Below, piece by piece: positions 1-9,125 of a stretch of 64,000 nt of DNA; the first letter of the stretch is position 1; each line of letters begins with the position of its first letter. The position numbers and the translations under genes were made by a program. Source of the stretch: Gammaproteobacteria bacterium (GTDB lineage: Bacteria; Pseudomonadota; Gammaproteobacteria; Thiohalomonadales; Thiohalomonadaceae). The notes under the pieces were generated by a model, which was not told the DNA's origin, made no database searches, and saw only the letters and a list, made by a program, of their open reading frames with translations. The stretch is from contig JALOAT010000002.1 in the NCBI GenBank assembly GCA_023228645.1, positions 62,001-126,000 on the forward strand, given 5' to 3'.

Positions 1-810
1 TTCGCCCGGGTCGTGCTGCACACGGATGCGGTGCGGGTCCACCTGTTCGGCGGCGTGCACCCCGGCGATGTCCGCGAGCAGCGCCGGCGCGGGCGCCGCG
101 CGCAGGCCGATGAGCAGGCTGGAGCTTTGCATGCGCCAGGCGAGGCCGTCGATGCTGTCCGACAGCACCAGTTCACCGCGATTGATGATCTGTACCCGCG
201 TACAGGTGGCCTGCACCTCGGGCAGGATGTGGGTCGACAGGATCACGCTGTGGTCCTTGCCGAGCTCGCGGATGAGCGCGCGGATCTCGCGGATCTGGAT
301 CGGGTCGAGGCCCACGGTGGGCTCGTCGAGGATCACCACGTCCGGCTGGTGGATGATGGCCTGGGCGATGCCCACGCGCTGCTGATAGCCCTTGGAGAGG
401 TTGCCGATGAGGCGGCGGCCGACCTGTTCCAGGCCGCAGCGCTCCTTGGCGCGCTCCACGGCCTGATGAATACCCGCGCGTTCAATGCGGTTCAGGCGCG
501 CGCAGAACCGCAGGTATTCGTCCACGGTGAACTCGCGATACACCGGCGGCTGCTCGGGCAGGTAGCCGAGCGAGGCCTTGGCGGCCTTGGGCTGTTCCAG
601 GATGTCGATGCCGTTGATGGTCACGCGCCCGGCGCTCGGCGCCAGATTGCCCGTGATCACCTGCATGGTGGTGGATTTGCCGGCGCCGTTCGGTCCGAGG
701 AACCCCAGCACCTCGCCGCGCCTGACCTCGAAACTCAGGTCGTTCACGGCACAGGTGGTGCCATACCAGCGAAACAGGTGTTCGACTGCGATGAGAGTGT
801 CCGTTGCCAT
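1..810 (-). CDS. ABC transporter ATP-binding protein (truncated by window edge)
   Basis: Nucleotide-binding subunit of an ABC-2 type exporter, acting at the cytoplasmic face of the inner membrane. Translating the minus strand from the ATG at 810 gives a Walker A GPNGAGKST near residues 39-47, a signature LSKGYQQR, a Walker B VVILDEPTVGLDP and an H-loop STHIL, in the correct order. The 270 codons present run off the left edge, so the C-terminus is missing. The sequence style resembles GldA-type ATPases, which are usually followed by a membrane permease; any such gene lies outside the window. The substrate cannot be inferred. It is divergent from the HyuA-like gene, with a 159-bp gap that should hold both promoters. 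Confidence 0.9.
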   Translation of the reverse strand, partial: MATDTLIAVEHLFRWYGTTCAVNDLSFEVRRGEVLGFLGPNGAGKSTTMQVITGNLAPSAGRVTINGIDILEQPKAAKASLGYLPEQPPVYREFTVDEYLRFCARLNRIERAGIHQAVERAKERCGLEQVGRRLIGNLSKGYQQRVGIAQAIIHQPDVVILDEPTVGLDPIQIREIRALIRELGKDHSVILSTHILPEVQATCTRVQIINRGELVLSDSIDGLAWRMQSSSLLIGLRAAPAPALLADIAGVHAAEQVDPHRIRVQHDPGE

Positions 811-969
811 GGGGCGGTATTATTTTTCAGCCTGTCGTGGTTGCCAATAGCGGCGCAGGGACTGCTAACCTAATGTACGGATTGGCCTCGTGAGGCTCGT
901 TCAGCGAGACCCGCAAGCGGCTCCAGGAGTGCGCAATCCATACCATCCCCCTGCCCTTGTTGCGAGTCC

Positions 970-2946
970 ATGTCCTCTGCACCCCTGCTCCTCGGTGTCG
1001 ATACCGGCGGCACCTTCACCGACTTCGTGCTCTATGACGGCAAGCGCCTGCGTGTGCACAAGGTGCTTTCCACGCCCGAGGCACCCGAACGGGCGATTCT
1101 ACAGGGCATCGTCGAGCTCGGCCTCACGGGTGAACTGGCGCGTCTCCAGGTGGTGCATGGCTCCACCGTGGCCACCAACGCGGTGCTGGAAGGCAAGGGC
1201 GTGCGCACCGTGTTCGTCACCAACCGCGGCTTCGCCGATCTGCTGACCATCGGACGGCAGGCGCGTCGCGCCCTGTATGACCTGCAACCGCTGCCGCCGC
1301 CGGTCCCTGTGCCGCCCGTCTTGTGCCTCGAAACCTGCGGCCGGCTGAGCGCAGACGGGGCTGTGGTGGAGCCGCTCCCGGCGGCCGAGCTGACGGCGCT
1401 GGCCGCGCAACTGGCAGAGCTCAAGCCGCAGGCGGTCGCCGTCAGCCTGCTGTTTTCCTATCTCGACGCCGGTTTTGAGCGCGCCGTGGCACGCCAGGTT
1501 CCGGACGGCGTGTTCGTGTCCTGTTCCGCGGAGGTGCTGCCCGAACAGGGAGAGTACGAGCGCGGCGTGGCCACCTGGCTGAACGCCTCGGTCGGGCCGC
1601 TGGTGCAAGGTTATCTGGCGCGCCTCGGCAACGCCCTCGGCGAATCCCAACTGGCGGTGATGCAGAGTTCTGGCGAAACCGTGGCGGCGGCGCAGGCCGG
1701 GCGTGAGGCGGTGCGACTGCTGCTATCCGGGCCGGCGGGCGGCTTGGCGGGGGCGCGCTTCGTGGCGGCAGGGGCGGGGCGTGCGCGCTTGCTCACCTTC
1801 GATATGGGGGGCACCTCCACCGACGTGGCGCTGGTCGATGGCGCGCCGCGCCTTACCCGCGAGGGACGCATCGGTCCCTGGCCGGTGGCCGTGCCCATGG
1901 TGGACATGCACACCATCGGTGCCGGCGGCGGTTCCATCGCCCGGGTGGATGCGGGCGGGTTGTTGCACGTCGGTCCCGAGTCCGCGGGGGCGGCGCCCGG
2001 TCCGGCCGGCTATGGGCGGGGCGGCACGCTGCCCACCGTCACCGACGCCAACCTGCTGCTCGGCCGCCTGCGCCCCGAGGCCTTCCTTGGCGGGCGCATG
2101 CGCCTCGACGTGGCGGCGGCGCACCAGGCCTTCCGGCCCCTCGCCGAGGCGCTGGAGTGTGCCGTGGAAGAGGCGGCCCTCGGCGTGGTGGCGCTGGCCA
2201 ACGAGCACATGGCCGGGGCGCTGCGGGTGGTCTCCGTGCAGCGCGGCGTCGATCCGCGCGGGCTGACGCTGGTGTCCTTCGGCGGTGCGGGCGGGCTGCA
2301 TGTGTGCGCCCTGGCCGAGGCCGTCGGCATGCGCCACGCCCTGGTGCCGGTGCAGGCCGGCGTGCTGTCCGCCCTGGGTATGCTGGCGGCGCCCCGTGGC
2401 CGGCAGCGCTCGCGCACCCGCCTTGGCCTGCTCGACGCACTGGACGAGGCCACCGTGCAGGCGGAGCTGGATGCGCTGGCCGAGGAGGGCATCGCCGCCC
2501 TGGCCGCGGAAGGCGTGGCCCGCGAGTACATCGAGTGCATCGCCAGTCTCGACCTGCGCTATCGCGGCCAGGCCTACACCCTGAACGTCTCCTGGCAGGG
2601 GCTGGCGCGCACCCGCGAGGCCTTCCACGGGGCCCATCGCGCACGTTTTGGCCACGATCTCGCCCGGCCCGTGGAACTGGTGAACCTGCGCGTCGGCTTG
2701 CACGGTCCCGCGCCGGACATCCGGCTGCCGCCGTTGCCGCCGTGCCCGGAGGCCGCGCCCAGCGGGCGCGCCGCCCTGTGGGGATACGACGACCCGGTGG
2801 AGATCTATGCCCGTGACCGGCTTGCGGCGGGTCAGGTGCTGGTGGGACCGGTGCTGGTGACCGAGACGGTGGCCACCACCTATGTGGCGCCGGGCTGGCG
2901 GGCCGCGGTGGATACCGTGGGTAATCTGGTGCTCGACGCCGATTGA
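970..2946 (+). CDS. Hydantoinase/oxoprolinase family protein, HyuA-like subunit
   Basis: 658 residues, the usual length for the A subunit of ATP-dependent N-methylhydantoinase/5-oxoprolinase-type enzymes, which open cyclic amides using ATP. The N-terminus has the phosphate-binding motif GVDTGGTFTD, followed by STVATNAVLEGKG, LLSGPAGG, FDMGGTSTD and a glycine-rich GAGGGSIA, the expected ASKHA-fold elements. The start ATG at 970 lacks a strong Shine-Dalgarno. No HyuB partner gene is adjacent: downstream is a convergent EAL-HDOD gene and upstream a divergent ABC ATPase. The substrate is therefore unknown, and the subunit may act alone or with a partner elsewhere. Confidence 0.85.
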   Translation: MSSAPLLLGVDTGGTFTDFVLYDGKRLRVHKVLSTPEAPERAILQGIVELGLTGELARLQVVHGSTVATNAVLEGKGVRTVFVTNRGFADLLTIGRQARRALYDLQPLPPPVPVPPVLCLETCGRLSADGAVVEPLPAAELTALAAQLAELKPQAVAVSLLFSYLDAGFERAVARQVPDGVFVSCSAEVLPEQGEYERGVATWLNASVGPLVQGYLARLGNALGESQLAVMQSSGETVAAAQAGREAVRLLLSGPAGGLAGARFVAAGAGRARLLTFDMGGTSTDVALVDGAPRLTREGRIGPWPVAVPMVDMHTIGAGGGSIARVDAGGLLHVGPESAGAAPGPAGYGRGGTLPTVTDANLLLGRLRPEAFLGGRMRLDVAAAHQAFRPLAEALECAVEEAALGVVALANEHMAGALRVVSVQRGVDPRGLTLVSFGGAGGLHVCALAEAVGMRHALVPVQAGVLSALGMLAAPRGRQRSRTRLGLLDALDEATVQAELDALAEEGIAALAAEGVAREYIECIASLDLRYRGQAYTLNVSWQGLARTREAFHGAHRARFGHDLARPVELVNLRVGLHGPAPDIRLPPLPPCPEAAPSGRAALWGYDDPVEIYARDRLAAGQVLVGPVLVTETVATTYVAPGWRAAVDTVGNLVLDAD

Positions 2947-2967
2947 GGAGGCCCCGTTCGTTCTGTT

Positions 2968-4161
2968 TCAGGCGGGCGCGTGCAAGGCCGGCGCGGTATC
3001 TGCCACCCAGCGCACCGCCTCGATGAAGCTGCGGGTGTAGGCGGATGGTTCGAGACCGCCGCCATCGAGCTTATCCCAATCCGCTCGCTCGTAATGCAGT
3101 ACACGGCTCAGTGCGTCACCAATGGGCCCGCGTTGTTCCACCAAGGCCCGTTTGATGTCGTGGACCAGCGGCAGGGTGTTGATGACGCGCTCCATGGGCT
3201 GGTCCATGAGGGCGTCGAGCACCGAGAGCAGACCGGCGGTGAAGTATTGCTGCGGCTCGCGCTGCCCGGTCAGGCGCGCGAGCTGTTCGCACATGCGGGC
3301 GCGGATGAGGGCGGTGTTGAGCAGATCCCGCGGCTTGTCGCTCACGCGCGAGAGCAGGATCAGGCTGGCCCAGTTGCGAATGGTCTCGGTGCCGAGCAGC
3401 AGCAGGGCGTCGCGCACCGACGCCACCTCGCGTTGCAGGGCGAAGGCGGCCGAGTTGGTGTAGCGCAACAGCCGGTAGGCGAGCGCCACATCGCGGATGA
3501 TGATGGCCTCCAGGTCACTGAATTCTGCGCGCGGGTGGTGCAGGCGGGCGAGCAGTTGCAGTACCACCAGACGGTGGGTGCCGGCGCGGCGGGCCTCCAT
3601 CACGTAGGGCTTGGCGAGGAAGTAGCCCTGGAAGTAGTCGAAGCCGAGTTCGCGGCAGAGCTCGAACTCGTCATGGGACTCCAGCTTTTCGGCCACCAGC
3701 TTCACCCCGAACGGCCGCAGTCGCTCGATGTGGTCGCGCAACTCGTGCTCATCGAGGGCGAGCACGTCGAGCTTCACCAGTTTGGCGAAGGGCAGCAGCG
3801 CCTCGATGCCGGGGCGGAATTGGAAATCGTCCAGTGCGATGGTATAGCCGCCTCGCACCAGCTCGCGCAGGTGGTTGAGCACGGCCGGGGTGGGTTCCAC
3901 GTCTTCCAGGGCGACCTGGTGGGGGGTGAAGGGCAGGGGATAGCTGCCGTCGAGGAAACCGCTGGTGAGATTGATGAACACCGTGCGATCGCCGGCCACC
4001 GCGTCCAGCCCCAGGTCCATCACGGAGTTGAGGATGATCTGCGCCGTCATGGCGTCACCGCCCGGCAGCGGCGCGCCGGGGCAGCGGAACAGCAGCTCAT
4101 AGGCGAACACCTCGAGCTGCCGGTCGTAGATGGGTTGTCGGCCTATATAAAAGTTTTCCAT
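2968..4161 (-). CDS. EAL-HDOD domain signalling protein (YuxH-type)
   Basis: 397 residues: an N-terminal EAL-like domain (about 1-190) and a C-terminal HDOD domain (about 195-390). The start MENFYIGRQPIYDR is the typical beginning of this family, so the ATG at 4161 is preferred over an upstream in-frame start. The position of the catalytic EAL motif reads YELLFR and most metal-binding acidic residues are replaced, so cyclic-di-GMP hydrolysis is unlikely. Family members act as cytoplasmic scaffolds or sensors in motility and stress signalling. It converges on the HyuA-like gene, with 21 bp between stop codons. The ~290 bp between its start and the divergent desaturase should hold both promoters. 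Confidence 0.88.
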   Translation of the reverse strand: MENFYIGRQPIYDRQLEVFAYELLFRCPGAPLPGGDAMTAQIILNSVMDLGLDAVAGDRTVFINLTSGFLDGSYPLPFTPHQVALEDVEPTPAVLNHLRELVRGGYTIALDDFQFRPGIEALLPFAKLVKLDVLALDEHELRDHIERLRPFGVKLVAEKLESHDEFELCRELGFDYFQGYFLAKPYVMEARRAGTHRLVVLQLLARLHHPRAEFSDLEAIIIRDVALAYRLLRYTNSAAFALQREVASVRDALLLLGTETIRNWASLILLSRVSDKPRDLLNTALIRARMCEQLARLTGQREPQQYFTAGLLSVLDALMDQPMERVINTLPLVHDIKRALVEQRGPIGDALSRVLHYERADWDKLDGGGLEPSAYTRSFIEAVRWVADTAPALHAPA

Positions 4162-4450
4162 GGCCCCGCGCTTTTCCCTGGCCTTACTAACGAAACTTAT
4201 ACCAACGAAAATCCCGAGCAAGCTAGGCACAGAAAATTTTCAACCGCTTCAGGCGTGGCTAGGCCAGCTCGCGCCTGCGTCGCCACCGGCACGGAACAGG
4301 TGTGCCGGGCGGAGCTTACCCCGCCGTCCGGGCGCCACCCACGATCCCGCCCCGCCACCGAAACTGGATGGAATGCTCGGGTTTGCCTTGTGATGGCCGG
4401 ACTTCTATATACCCGGTTACCGATTCACGGACGTCGAGGTCGTCGCTCCC

Positions 4451-5629
4451 ATGCTCAACGGTCTTCTCGATATGTCTTTCAGTGGCTACGTGCTCTACAC
4501 GCTGGTGCTCACTCACGTGACCATCGCCGCGGTGACCATTTTCCTGCACCGGGCGCAGGCCCATCGTGCCGTGGAACTGCACCCAGTGATCAGTCATTTC
4601 TTCCGCTTCTGGTTGTGGCTGACCACCGGCATGGTGACGCGGCAGTGGGTGGCGGTGCATCGCAAGCACCATGCACGCTGCGAGAGCGTGGACGACCCGC
4701 ACAGCCCCCAGGTATTGGGGCTCCGGCGCGTGCTGTGGCAAGGGGCCGAGCTCTACCGTGCCGAGGCGCTCAATCGCGAGACCCTGGCGCGTTATGGCAA
4801 GGGCACGCCGGACGACTGGCTGGAACGCCACGTGTATGCGCGCAACGGCATCGGCATCACCCTCATGCTCACCATCGACCTGGCGCTGCTCGGACCCGGT
4901 GGCCTCAGTGTGTGGGCCGTGCAGATGCTGTGGATCCCGTTTTGGGCGGCGGGGGTGATCAACGGCGTCGGCCATTACTTCGGTTACCGCAACTACCAGA
5001 GCCCCGACGCCTCGCGCAATATCGTGCCCCTCGGCCTGCTCATCGGCGGCGAGGAACTGCACAACAACCACCATGCCTACCCGGCCTCCGCGAAGCTTTC
5101 TTCGCGGCCGTGGGAACTGGATATCGGCTGGCTGTATATCCGCCTGCTCGCGCTGCTGGGCCTGGCGCGGGTAAAGGTCGTGGCGCCGCCCCCGGCCCGG
5201 CGTACCCGCGCCGGACTCGACTTGGACGCGGCGTGCGCCATCGTTGCCGCGCGGCTGCAGGTTCTGGCCGGCTACGGACGCGAGGTGATGGTGCGGGTGT
5301 ATCGGGACGAGCTGAGGCGGGCGCGGGATCGACACCTCAAACGTATGCTCAAGCCGGCAAGGCCGCTGCTGCTGCTGGAGGAATCAGTGCTGGACGGGGA
5401 ACGTCGGCATCACCTGGAACTGGTCCTCAGCCACAGCCAGGCGTTGCAGACCGCCTACCAGTTCCGCCGTCGCTTGCAGGGCATCTGGCAACAGTCCGCC
5501 AGCGGCGGGCCCGAGGCCATGCTCACGGCGCTCCAGGAGTGGTGCCGGCAGGCCGAGGCGAGCGGCGTTGCCGCGCTGTCCGAATTCGCCCGGCGGCTCG
5601 GCGGCTACCGGCTGCGCCAGGGCACCTGA
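4451..5629 (+). CDS. Membrane fatty acid (acyl-lipid/acyl-CoA) desaturase
   Basis: 392 residues with hydrophobic N-terminal membrane segments and the three histidine clusters of the membrane di-iron desaturases: HRAQAHR (H33, H38), HRKHH (70-74) and HNNHH (204-208). These bind the di-iron centre that introduces a cis double bond into acyl chains. The length and motif spacing fit delta-9 desaturases. The C-terminal ~120 residues are hydrophilic and probably cytoplasmic. Starts at 4451 or an in-frame ATG at 4472 are both possible. A strong intrinsic terminator follows immediately. Confidence 0.88.
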   Translation: MLNGLLDMSFSGYVLYTLVLTHVTIAAVTIFLHRAQAHRAVELHPVISHFFRFWLWLTTGMVTRQWVAVHRKHHARCESVDDPHSPQVLGLRRVLWQGAELYRAEALNRETLARYGKGTPDDWLERHVYARNGIGITLMLTIDLALLGPGGLSVWAVQMLWIPFWAAGVINGVGHYFGYRNYQSPDASRNIVPLGLLIGGEELHNNHHAYPASAKLSSRPWELDIGWLYIRLLALLGLARVKVVAPPPARRTRAGLDLDAACAIVAARLQVLAGYGREVMVRVYRDELRRARDRHLKRMLKPARPLLLLEESVLDGERRHHLELVLSHSQALQTAYQFRRRLQGIWQQSASGGPEAMLTALQEWCRQAEASGVAALSEFARRLGGYRLRQGT

Positions 5630-5632
5630 CGC

Positions 5633-5661
5633 AAAAAGCCCGGCGCGAGGCCGGGCTTTTT
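5633..5661. terminator. Bidirectional intrinsic terminator
   Basis: AAAAAGCCCGGC and GCCGGGCTTTTT form a perfect GC-rich hairpin with a run of T on either strand. It lies between the convergent desaturase and rpmG genes and can end both transcripts. Confidence 0.9.
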
Positions 5662-5685
5662 GGGTGCGCCGGAGGCGAGGCGCAA

Positions 5686-5853
5686 TTACTTGATCTTGGC
5701 TTCCTTGTAGACCACGTGCTGGCGAACGACGGGATCATACTTTTTGATCTCCATCTTCTCCGGCATGGTGCGCTTGTTTTTGGTCGTGGTGTAGTAGTGA
5801 CCGGTCCCGGCGCTGGAAACCAGCTTGATCTTGTCGCGAGCACCCTTGGCCAT
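5686..5853 (-). CDS. rpmG: 50S ribosomal protein L33
   Basis: Translated by hand: 55 residues, beginning MAKGARDKIKLVSSAGTGHYYTT and ending YKEAKIK, a clear L33 of normal length. It is a component of the large ribosomal subunit. It lacks the CxxC zinc pairs, so it is the zinc-independent (C-minus) form. It lies 3 bp downstream of rpmB in the usual rpmB-rpmG operon, with a terminator just beyond. Confidence 0.95.
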   Translation of the reverse strand: MAKGARDKIKLVSSAGTGHYYTTTKNKRTMPEKMEIKKYDPVVRQHVVYKEAKIK

Positions 5854-5856
5854 GGC

Positions 5857-6093
5857 TTACACCTTCTCGCCGCGGGCACGCAGGTCCGCCAGTACGGCGT
5901 CGATGCCCTTCTTGTCGATGACGCGCATGCCCTGGGAGCTCACACGCAGGCTCACGAAGCGCTTCTCGCCCTCCACCCAGAAACGATGGGTGTGCAGGTT
6001 GGGCAGGAAACGACGGTTGGTCTTGTTGTTGGCGTGGGACACATTGTGTCCGGTGACCGGGCGCTTACCCGTCACCTGGCAAACTCTGGACAT
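5857..6093 (-). CDS. rpmB: 50S ribosomal protein L28
   Basis: 78 residues beginning MSRVCQVTGKRPVTGHNVSH and containing RRFLPNLHTHRFW, diagnostic of L28. The ATG at 6093 matches the family start; an in-frame upstream extension is not supported. First gene of the rpmB-rpmG operon. The next gene downstream in the ancestral order, radC, lies upstream here on the same strand. Confidence 0.96.
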   Translation of the reverse strand: MSRVCQVTGKRPVTGHNVSHANNKTNRRFLPNLHTHRFWVEGEKRFVSLRVSSQGMRVIDKKGIDAVLADLRARGEKV

Positions 6094-6194
6094 GGCTCTT
6101 GCCTCCGGATGATCGAATTCTGGCCTGCCGCTGGGCAGGAAGCCGGATTTTATAACAGAAACCTGTTGGCGGAACAAGCCGGGGTACCGAAGAG

Positions 6195-6484
6195 AAAAGC
6201 ATTAACCACGGGGGACACGGGGAACACGGGGCCTTTCGGCAGACCTCTTTCGCCCGTCGCAACTGTAGTGGACTTCTGCGCGTTTGGAGGCCATGAAACT
6301 ACCTCCAAGAGCGGAGCAGTACACCAGGAAAATGGGCTACCGGCCGCGATTCTTCTCGGCGCTGGGTCGGCTTTCGCGGCCGGTGGTTACTCCTACGGGG
6401 GGCTCGGATGTGTGCTCGCGAGGGAAACGCAATGGAGCGGTTTTCCTCTTCCCCCCGTGTTCCCCGTGGTTAAAGCCTTTTTTA
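6195..6484. repeat. Inverted-repeat intergenic element, copy 1
   Basis: The left arm (6195-6231) reads AAAAGCATTAACCACGGGGG and continues ACACGGGGAACACGGGG. The right arm (6452-6484) is its inverted complement, ending in GTGGTTAAAGCCTTTT. About 220 bp lie between the arms, including a smaller palindrome, GGCCGCGATTC...CGCGGCCGG, around 6340-6385. No gene is seen in the 400 bp between rpmB and radC. Three further full copies and one single arm occur in the window, so this is a dispersed, non-coding, MITE-like family. Confidence 0.75.
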
Positions 6485-6493
6485 AAGCTTTTT

Positions 6494-7165
6494 TCAAAGC
6501 AGCCCGCGCTCGGCGAAGGAGACCATGTCCTCGCCCACCACGATGTGGTCGAGCACGCGCACGTCCACCAGGGCGAGGGCGTCCTTGAGGCGGCGGGTGA
6601 TGGCTTCGTCGGCGCGGCTCGGTTCGGCGACGCCGGAAGGGTGGTTGTGGGCCAGGATCACCGCCGCGGCGTTGTGGGCGAGGACGCGGCGCACCACTTC
6701 GCGGGGATGTACGCTGGCGCCGTCCACGGTGCCGTGGAACAGCTCCTCGAAGGCCAGCACCCGGTGGCGGTTGTCGAGGAACAGCACGGCAAACACCTCC
6801 TGGGGCTTGTCGCGCAGGCGCGCGCTCAGGTAACGGCGGGTGGCGTCGGGGCTGGTGAGCACGTCGCCCCGTTCGAGGGTGGCGTGGAGATGGCGGCGGG
6901 CCAGTTCCAGGGTGGCTTGGAGCTGCACGTATTTGGCCTCGCCAAGCCCCGGGCGAGAACAGAACGACGTCGCGTCGGCCTCCAGCAGGCGCCGCAGGCT
7001 GCCGAAACCGGCGAGCACCTCGCGCGCCAGATCGACCGCCGTCTTGCCGCGCACCCCAGTGCGTAGAAAGATGGCCAGCAGTTCCGCATCCGACAGCGCT
7101 TCCGGGCCGCGCTCCAGCAGTTTTTCCCTCGGCCGCTCCGCGAGCGGCCAATCCGAGATGGCCAT
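6494..7165 (-). CDS. radC: RadC family JAB-domain protein (MPN/JAMM fold)
   Basis: 224 codons. An N-terminal helix-hairpin-helix region (about 1-100) is followed by a JAB/MPN domain with the metal motif AHNHPSGVAEPSRAD near residues 170-185. The start MAISDWPLAERPREKL at 7165 matches the family. RadC was named for DNA repair, but its biochemical role is unsettled; the JAMM residues predict a zinc metallopeptidase-like or nuclease-like site. It keeps the conserved position between rpmB-rpmG and coaBC. Its stop codon lies directly at the edge of inverted-repeat element copy 1. Confidence 0.92.
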   Translation of the reverse strand: MAISDWPLAERPREKLLERGPEALSDAELLAIFLRTGVRGKTAVDLAREVLAGFGSLRRLLEADATSFCSRPGLGEAKYVQLQATLELARRHLHATLERGDVLTSPDATRRYLSARLRDKPQEVFAVLFLDNRHRVLAFEELFHGTVDGASVHPREVVRRVLAHNAAAVILAHNHPSGVAEPSRADEAITRRLKDALALVDVRVLDHIVVGEDMVSFAERGLL

Positions 7166-7237
7166 GGGACCTCCTTTGTCCTCTGCGCTGGGCCGCATGG
7201 TAACGATCGCGGCCTGCGCCGGGAAGCGTCCAGGCAC

Positions 7238-7310
7238 CCTGTGGGAGCGGGCTTCCACTCACGACGGCGCAGCGACCGCGCCCATGGCGGGCAGAAGCCC
7301 GCCCCGGCCG
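7238..7310. repeat. REP-like palindrome
   Basis: GTGGGAGCGGGCTTC near 7240 is answered by GGCAGAAGCCCGCCCC near 7290-7305, the arrangement of a REP/REPIN element. It lies between the divergent radC and coaBC genes, so it may sit in their promoter region. Related palindromes occur at 24130, 25629 and 60431. Confidence 0.6.
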
Positions 7311-7329
7311 CGTGATAAACTCCGCCACC

Positions 7330-8532
7330 ATGAACCTGCAGGGTAAGCACATACTTCTCGGTGTCACCGGCGGCATCGCGGCCTACAAGGCCCCCGCGCT
7401 GGTGCGCGAGCTGCGCCGGACCGGCGCCGAGGTGCGCGTGGTGACGACGCCGGCGGCGCAGGCCTTCGTCGCCCCGCTCAGCCTGCAGGCCGTCTCCGGC
7501 CATCCGGTGCGCGGCGAATTGTTCGACCCGGCGGCCGAGGCCGGCATGGACCACATCGCCCTGGCGCGCTGGGCCGACCTGGTGCTGGTGGCCCCCGCCA
7601 CGGCCAACTTCCTGGCCCGCCTGAGCGCCGGGCTGGCCGACGACCTGCTCACCACCCTCTGCCTCGCCACCGCGGCCCCCATCGCCGTGGCCCCGGCAAT
7701 GAACCGGCAGATGTGGCAGGCGGCGGCCACGGTGCATAACGTCGGCCTGCTGCGGGAGCGCGGCGTACACCTCTTCGGGCCCGCCGAGGGTGAACAGGCC
7801 TGCGGTGAGACCGGGCCCGGCCGTATGCTGGAGCCGCTGGAACTGGTCACCTGCTGCGCCGGCCTTCTGATGGCCTCGGAGCGGCTCGCCGGTGTGCGCG
7901 TGCTGGTCACCGCCGGCCCCACCCGCGAGGCGCTCGACCCGGTGCGATACATCTCCAACCGCAGCTCGGGCCGCATGGGCTTTGCCGTGGCCGAGGCCGC
8001 CGCGGCCGCCGGGGCTGCCGTGACGCTGGTGAGCGGCCCGGTGGACCTGCCCACGCCGCCCGGGGTGCAGCGCGTCGATGTGGTGAGCGCCGCCGAAATG
8101 GCCGCCGCGGTGGAGGCATGCGATTGCGACCTGTTCATCGGCACGGCCGCGGTGGCCGACTACCGTCCGGTGGCGGCGGCCCCGGAAAAGATCAAGAAAA
8201 GCGCCGCGCGCCTTACCCTTGAGCTGGAGCGCAACCCGGACATCCTTGCCGGCGTGGCCGCGCGTCCTGCGCGCCCGTTCACGGTGGGCTTCGCCGCCGA
8301 GACCGAGCAACTCGAGACCCATGCCCGCGACAAGCTGGCCCGCAAGGGCCTCGACATGATCGCCGCCAACGACGTGAGCCCACGGGCTGAGGGTGGCTTC
8401 GACAGCGCCGTCAACGCCCTGCGCCTGTTCTGGGCGGACGGTGAGGCGACGCTGCCTTTGCAGGACAAACGCCAGCTCGCCCACGAACTGGTGCAACTCA
8501 TCAGTGACCGTTACCGGAGCCGTCCCGTATGA
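7330..8532 (+). CDS. coaBC: Phosphopantothenoylcysteine decarboxylase/phosphopantothenate-cysteine ligase
   Basis: Bifunctional coenzyme A biosynthesis enzyme of 400 residues. The N-terminal flavoprotein decarboxylase (CoaC) has GVTGGIAAYK, PATANFLARL and the substrate motif APAMNRQMW. The C-terminal ligase (CoaB) has TAGPTREALDPVRYISNRSSG and KIKK. It ligates cysteine to 4'-phosphopantothenate and then decarboxylates the product. The ATG at 7330 (MNLQGKHILLGVTGG) is preferred over an in-frame start 18 bp upstream. Its stop overlaps the dut start (ATGA), so the two are translationally coupled. Confidence 0.96.
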   Translation: MNLQGKHILLGVTGGIAAYKAPALVRELRRTGAEVRVVTTPAAQAFVAPLSLQAVSGHPVRGELFDPAAEAGMDHIALARWADLVLVAPATANFLARLSAGLADDLLTTLCLATAAPIAVAPAMNRQMWQAAATVHNVGLLRERGVHLFGPAEGEQACGETGPGRMLEPLELVTCCAGLLMASERLAGVRVLVTAGPTREALDPVRYISNRSSGRMGFAVAEAAAAAGAAVTLVSGPVDLPTPPGVQRVDVVSAAEMAAAVEACDCDLFIGTAAVADYRPVAAAPEKIKKSAARLTLELERNPDILAGVAARPARPFTVGFAAETEQLETHARDKLARKGLDMIAANDVSPRAEGGFDSAVNALRLFWADGEATLPLQDKRQLAHELVQLISDRYRSRPV

Positions 8533-8990
8533 ACCGCCGTCCCGTGCAGTTGAAGATCCTGGATGCCCGCCTCGGCCGTGACTATCCGCTGCCCGAGTAC
8601 GCCACGCCGGGTGCGGCCGGCCTCGACCTGCGGGCCATGCTCGATGCGCCGCTTACCCTCGCCCCCGGTGCGACGGCCCTGGTGCCAACGGGGCTCGCGG
8701 TGCACATGGCCACCCCGGAACTCGCCGCCGTGCTGCTGCCCCGCTCCGGCCTCGGCCACAAGCACGGCATCGTGCTTGGCAATCTGGTGGGCCTCATCGA
8801 TTCCGATTACCAGGGCCAGGTGTTCGTGTCCTGTTGGAACCGCGGCAGCGATTCTTTTACGATCCAGGTCGGCGAGCGCATCGCCCAGATGGTGTTCGTT
8901 CCAGTGGTGCAAGTGGCCTTCCAGATCGTCGATGCCTTCGACGAAAGTGCTCGCGGCCACGGCGGCTTCGGCCACACCGGGCGCCATTGA
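8529..8990 (+). CDS. dut: Deoxyuridine 5'-triphosphate nucleotidohydrolase
   Basis: 153 residues, typical of trimeric dUTPase, which hydrolyses dUTP to dUMP and pyrophosphate. The conserved motifs are present in order: PGAAGLDLRA, LPRSGLGHKHG, GLIDSDYQG, GERIAQMVFVPV and the C-terminal arm RGHGGFGHTG. It overlaps coaBC by 4 bp, the conserved coaBC-dut pairing. Confidence 0.96.
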   Translation: MNRRPVQLKILDARLGRDYPLPEYATPGAAGLDLRAMLDAPLTLAPGATALVPTGLAVHMATPELAAVLLPRSGLGHKHGIVLGNLVGLIDSDYQGQVFVSCWNRGSDSFTIQVGERIAQMVFVPVVQVAFQIVDAFDESARGHGGFGHTGRH

Positions 8991-9125
8991 GCAGGATTCC
9001 GCCGTGTTCCTTTCCGTACGTCGCGCGTCACCGGCCTTCGTGAAGTTTGCCGTTCGGGCGCCAGTCTCCCGTTGCGCCCGCGCTGACGCGCTATCCCTTC
9101 AACCTTCGGAGTGTTTTCACAAACC

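Noticed and set aside
2980..6588. A 1202-codon open frame on the plus strand
   Set aside because: It runs antisense to the EAL-HDOD, rpmG and rpmB genes and out of frame with the desaturase; all of these have clear family motifs. High GC content keeps antisense frames open.
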